A stretch of DNA of 64,000 bases, from positions 1 through 64,000 of the forward strand of contig DEXE01000006.1 in the NCBI GenBank assembly GCA_002363955.1. The letters are read 5' to 3'. This document shows, piece after piece, positions 60,795-64,000 of this stretch. Numbering within the stretch: the stretch's first letter is position 1; each line of letters begins with the position of its first letter. Below the pieces are notes generated by a model. The model saw only the letters and a program-made list of their open reading frames with translations. It searched no databases and was not told the DNA's origin. This DNA is from Methylophaga sp. UBA3192. Its GTDB lineage: Bacteria > Pseudomonadota > Gammaproteobacteria > Nitrosococcales > Methylophagaceae. The position numbers and the translations under genes are program-made.

Positions 60795-62909
60795 ATGGAT
60801 AGTCAATCCCTATATACCGTGCTTATCGTCGATGACGATCCGGTCACGCGTTTATTGATGAAACAATCACTTCAGGATCCGAACTTATCCATTATCGAAG
60901 CTGAAAATGGGCAGCAGGCGATAAAATTATTTGCCGAGTTTTTGCCTGATATCACTTTACTGGATGTTTCCATGCCTGGCATGGATGGGTTTACCTGTTG
61001 TCGTCAGCTCCGTTTACTTCCTAAAGGTCAACAAGCAGCAATCGTGATGGTTACTGTGCATGACAAAGTTGATGATATTGAAGAGGCGTTTGCATCGGGG
61101 GCGACGGATTTCATTACAAAACCATTCAAATGGCCGTTATTTGCACACCGTGTTCGATATATTCTAAAAGCCAATAATACCTTACGCGAACTTAGTCTGA
61201 GCCGTTCAAAACTGGATAAAGCTCAGGCAATTGCACATCTAAGCTATTGGGAATGGGATTTCAAACAGAATCAGATTGAATGTAGTGCTGATCTTTACAG
61301 GATCTTTGGTATAGAGAAATCCTCAAAAGTCCTTTCATTTAAACAGATTCTTCATCACATTTTTCCTGAAGACAGACCATTATTCAAACAGGCGCTTCGT
61401 CGGGCCATTCATCAAAAGCATCCTTATGATATTGAATATCGTATTCAGTCAGGAAGCGGTCAATTGTTTTATCTCCATGAACGAACAGAAATTACCGAAG
61501 ATTATGATGGGTGGAAGATTATTGGCACGTTGCAGGACATAACTTCACTCAAGCGATCTGAACAGGAGCTCGCTTATTACACGTATTACGATACCCTTAC
61601 AGATTTGCCGAATAGACGACTGTTTATTGAGCAGCTGGAAACAGCTATTGCTCGTGCCCGACATAAACAACAGTCCTTAACACTGATGTTTATCGATCTG
61701 GATCACTTCAAGCATATCAATGATACCTATGGGCATCAGGTCGGTGATGCATTGTTATGTGAGGCTGCGTCGAGAATTAAGGACTGTCTGCGAGATGCGG
61801 ATTTGATTGCAGTGAGCAAAGATAAGGATGATCGTGTGGCCCGGTTCGCGGGTGATGAATTTACCGTCATGCTGACCAATATTGATAATGTGGATGTGCT
61901 GGCAAATATCGCCCAGCGGATAGTGGCCAAATTTGAAAAATCATTTGATATCAAAGAGCATAATGTTTTCAGTACGGTGAGCATCGGTATTGCTCTTTTC
62001 CCTGAAGATGGGGACAACGTTCAGGCGTTGATGCAGCATGCTGATGTGGCAATGAATCATGCCAAGGAATTAGGACGTAACAATTACCAGTTTTTCTCAG
62101 CAGAAATGAATGATTATCTGTATGAGCGTTTACAGATGGAACAGGATCTGCGCCAAGCATTGGAACGTAATGAGTTTCTGCTGTTTTACCAACCGCAGAT
62201 TGATGTGCAAACGAAGCAGATCATAGGGTTTGAAGCCTTGCTGCGTTGGTTGCATCCAATAAAAGGTCTGTTGGGTCCGTTAGTATTTATAGACGTGGCT
62301 GAAAAGACCGGTTTGATTATTGCTATTGGTGAGTGGGTGTTAAATCAGGCCTGTTTGCAAACCCGGGGATGGCAGCAACAATTTGATGTTCAATGGCGTG
62401 TTTCGGTGAATTTGTCTGCTATGCAGTTTAATCAGCAGTTACTTCTGGAGCAGGTTGGACAAAGTCTCAATAATTCAGGGTTGCCAGCAGCCTCTCTTGA
62501 ATTGGAAATAACTGAAACGGCGATGCTTAAAGATGTGATGGAGACAATCCCATTATTAAACGCATTAAAAGCAATGGGGGTAGGGCTGGCCATTGATGAT
62601 TTCGGAACCGGTTATTCTTCATTGAGCTACCTGAAAAACTTTCCGATTAATACCTTGAAAATTGATAAAAGCTTTGTTGATGAAATCGTTGACAATCCCA
62701 AAGATGCGGCGATTGCCCGAACTATTGTCCAGCTTGCAGATAATCTAGGTTTGAGAACCATTGCAGAAGGGGTTGAAAGCATTGCGCAGGTAGATATGCT
62801 TACTACAATGGGGTGCAAAGAGTTACAAGGTTATTATTACAGTAAACCACTTCCTGCGGGTGAAATAGAACGCTTATTAGAAAATGGTCAGGGCCTGCAA
62901 AATCTTTAG
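60795..62909 (+). CDS. Response regulator with PAS, GGDEF and EAL domains
   Basis: A 704-residue cyclic-di-GMP enzyme. Receiver (~8-125): LIVDDDPVTRLL, phospho-Asp in ITLLDVSMPGMDGF, Lys in FITKPFKW. A PAS domain (~150-255) precedes GGDEF (~265-435) with catalytic FAGDEF. EAL (~445-695) has EALLRWLHP, LELEITETAM, IDDFGTGYSSLSYLKNFPIN and EGVES, so the phosphodiesterase site looks complete. Odd point: between the RxxD-like inhibitory site (LRDADL) and AGDEF there are about ten extra residues (IAVSKDKDDR). No cognate kinase lies next to it. Confidence 0.93.
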   Translation: MDSQSLYTVLIVDDDPVTRLLMKQSLQDPNLSIIEAENGQQAIKLFAEFLPDITLLDVSMPGMDGFTCCRQLRLLPKGQQAAIVMVTVHDKVDDIEEAFASGATDFITKPFKWPLFAHRVRYILKANNTLRELSLSRSKLDKAQAIAHLSYWEWDFKQNQIECSADLYRIFGIEKSSKVLSFKQILHHIFPEDRPLFKQALRRAIHQKHPYDIEYRIQSGSGQLFYLHERTEITEDYDGWKIIGTLQDITSLKRSEQELAYYTYYDTLTDLPNRRLFIEQLETAIARARHKQQSLTLMFIDLDHFKHINDTYGHQVGDALLCEAASRIKDCLRDADLIAVSKDKDDRVARFAGDEFTVMLTNIDNVDVLANIAQRIVAKFEKSFDIKEHNVFSTVSIGIALFPEDGDNVQALMQHADVAMNHAKELGRNNYQFFSAEMNDYLYERLQMEQDLRQALERNEFLLFYQPQIDVQTKQIIGFEALLRWLHPIKGLLGPLVFIDVAEKTGLIIAIGEWVLNQACLQTRGWQQQFDVQWRVSVNLSAMQFNQQLLLEQVGQSLNNSGLPAASLELEITETAMLKDVMETIPLLNALKAMGVGLAIDDFGTGYSSLSYLKNFPINTLKIDKSFVDEIVDNPKDAAIARTIVQLADNLGLRTIAEGVESIAQVDMLTTMGCKELQGYYYSKPLPAGEIERLLENGQGLQNL

Positions 62910-63496
62910 CGACGCCTGGTCGGTATTTTGACGACATCTTGCTCATCCCCATAACGATCCAACATACCAATGTCCAGAACGGGTGATGCATCAATATGCT
63001 GAGCATCCATCATTTGTGCTACACGCTTTAAGGCAGACATGATCATAGCCTGTTCCCATTCATCCAGTTTACTGAATTCCCGGGTAAAACGATCCTGCAA
63101 TGGAATTGGTGCACTTTTAAGTGTCTCGGTAGCAGATTCGGTCAGATAGGCATGTACTTTACGTTTATCTGTTTGTGAGCGTTGACGATACACCAGACCA
63201 CGTTTTTCCAGGCGGTCCAGAATGGTAGTTACCGTAGCCTGGCTTAAACTCATTTCCTGAGCCAGTTCGCCGATGGTGACTTGCCCTTTATCTCGCAGGG
63301 TTTGTAACAAGAGAATCTGTGGTGCCGTCAGCCCGGTGGTTTTGGCCAGATATTTAGAATGTAGATCGGTAGCGCGGATAACACGGCGTAACGCAATAAG
63401 CACTTCTTCAATGTGATTCAACAGGTGTTCCCTTTGCTCTTTGTCTAGTCCAAGCGCGTCGATAGTCTCGGTATTAATTTGGATTGAATTCAGCAT
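62906..63496 (-). CDS. ectR: MarR-family regulator of ectoine synthesis, EctR-like
   Basis: A 196-residue winged-helix regulator: RATDLHSKYLAKTTGLTAPQ, LRDKGQVTIGELAQEMSLSQATVTTIL, DRLEKRGLVYRQRSQTDKRKVH. It is divergent from ectA with 281 bases between, which contain an EctR-type pseudo-palindrome. EctR1 of halotolerant methylotrophs is a MarR protein that represses ectABC at low salinity and shares this gene order. Its stop overlaps that of the GGDEF/EAL gene by four bases. Confidence 0.88.
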   Translation of the reverse strand: MLNSIQINTETIDALGLDKEQREHLLNHIEEVLIALRRVIRATDLHSKYLAKTTGLTAPQILLLQTLRDKGQVTIGELAQEMSLSQATVTTILDRLEKRGLVYRQRSQTDKRKVHAYLTESATETLKSAPIPLQDRFTREFSKLDEWEQAMIMSALKRVAQMMDAQHIDASPVLDIGMLDRYGDEQDVVKIPTRRR

Positions 63497-63630
63497 ATTC
63501 TCCCACGTTTTTTTACAAATGGTTCAACTTGGGGCAGACCTCTTTTCAAACACAATCCGGTTTAAACTACATCCCATTTTAACGTTATCAAACTAAATTG
63601 TGCGACATTGTGTGGTCTGGACTTTTAATT

Positions 63631-63648
63631 TGTTTAGTGTACTATATA
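63631..63648 (+). promoter_or_regulatory. EctR-like operator at the ectA promoter
   Basis: TGTTTAGT-GT-ACTATATA: two 8-base half-sites separated by GT. From memory this is nearly the same as the EctR1 binding site of Methylotuvimicrobium alcaliphilum, which overlaps the ectA -10. It lies 130 bases before the ectA start. Confidence 0.75.
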
Positions 63649-63777
63649 TTTAGATTCTGTCATCTGCAAGTCATAAATGTATGATTATATTGATTAATGA
63701 AAAATGTAATGGCAATTTCTATTTTTTATAAGCACATTTAGTGCTTAGTGTAATAAACATTAGAGTTGATTATAAAT

Positions 63778-64000
63778 ATGACCCAAACCAAACCCGCACC
63801 CTTACCTATAGAGTTGATGCAACCAACGGCAGAGTTGGGTGCAGCTGTGCATAAACTCATTTCAGCGTGCCCCCCTTTAGATACCAACTCAATGTATTGC
63901 AACTTACTGCAAAGCAGTCATTTTGCAGAAACAGCCGTTGCGGCTGTTCTTGACAATGAATTAGTCGGTTTTATTTCCGGTTATCGCATTCCTAAACGCC
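63778..64000 (+). CDS. ectA: L-2,4-diaminobutyrate acetyltransferase EctA, cut by window end
   Basis: First 74 codons of a GNAT acetyltransferase. The visible part has LMQPTAELGAAVHKLISACP, PLDTNSMYCNLLQSSHFAET and LVGFISGYRIPKR, the conserved EctA start (CPPLD.NS.YCNLLQ..HF and GYR.PK). EctA acetylates diaminobutyrate, the second step of ectoine synthesis from aspartate semialdehyde. ectB, ectC and perhaps a dedicated aspartokinase should follow outside the window. It implies adaptation to salt. Confidence 0.93.
   Translation, partial: MTQTKPAPLPIELMQPTAELGAAVHKLISACPPLDTNSMYCNLLQSSHFAETAVAAVLDNELVGFISGYRIPKR

Overview
The window joins a chromosomal core segment (about 48.4-64 kb) to a large, mosaic accessory region (1 to about 48.3 kb). 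The core carries tRNA-Asn, aspC, uvrB, tRNA-Val, thrS-infC-rpmI-rplT, pheST-ihfA, a MerR-like gene, tRNA-Pro, a Tas-type reductase, a GGDEF/EAL regulator, and a MarR-type regulator divergent from ectA (cut by the window end). The thrS-to-ihfA order is typical of gammaproteobacteria. The ectR/ectA pair, with an EctR-like operator between them, points to a halotolerant or marine species. That arrangement is best known in methylotrophs such as Methylophaga and Methylotuvimicrobium, so a Methylophaga-like host is my inference.

1-12 kb: metal-resistance patchwork. It holds a partial CDF-type transporter divergent from cadR, a czcA scrap, an ATP-grasp-like gene, a Met/His-rich small protein fused in position to a copB remnant, an amino-acid permease, a YHS protein, and a minus-strand operon of a Cu P-type ATPase, a DUF2933 protein and a Met/His-rich periplasmic protein. 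An IS5-type element follows.

12-19.4 kb: a MerR-controlled, GC-richer operon. It encodes an HMA chaperone-like protein, an AMP/thymidine phosphorylase, a PRPP synthetase-like protein, a beta-CASP metallohydrolase, a helical His-rich protein, a DUF5676 membrane protein and a broken acetate kinase. It ends in IS110 and IS3 debris.

19.4-36.7 kb: the main copper island. It has a two-component system (CopRS/CusRS type) divergent from copABCD, then a DUF411 lipoprotein, a uvrA-like deletion remnant, a cusCBA RND efflux operon whose CusB carries two extra CusF domains, a separate CusF, small exported proteins, a second DUF411 protein and a 1-Cys peroxiredoxin. A 69-bp repeat with a cop-box-like operator occurs at 10.55 kb and again at 27.34 kb.

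37.4-48.3 kb: defence and integration region. Four minus-strand genes joined by ATGA overlaps encode an Mrr-like nuclease, a second REase-fold protein, a small middle component and a Rad50/SMC-like ATPase, resembling an ABC three-component (ABC-3C) conflict system. Together with an orphan HigA-type antitoxin and a RadC-like protein they sit between two copies of a structured ~88-bp repeat. Next come a DUF1016 nuclease and a P4-type tyrosine integrase. Last is an AT-rich module of an AAA+ ATPase, an XRE regulator and a free-standing LAGLIDADG protein, tied together by four copies of the palindrome TACACAATGTGTA at its promoters. This module abuts the 3' end of tRNA-Asn, the likely island boundary.

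How it works together: periplasmic copper is sensed by the two-component system, oxidised and bound by CopA/B/C, taken up by CopD, exported from the cytosol by the P-type ATPase and expelled by CusCBA with CusF-type domains. The nuclease modules appear to protect the host or the element.
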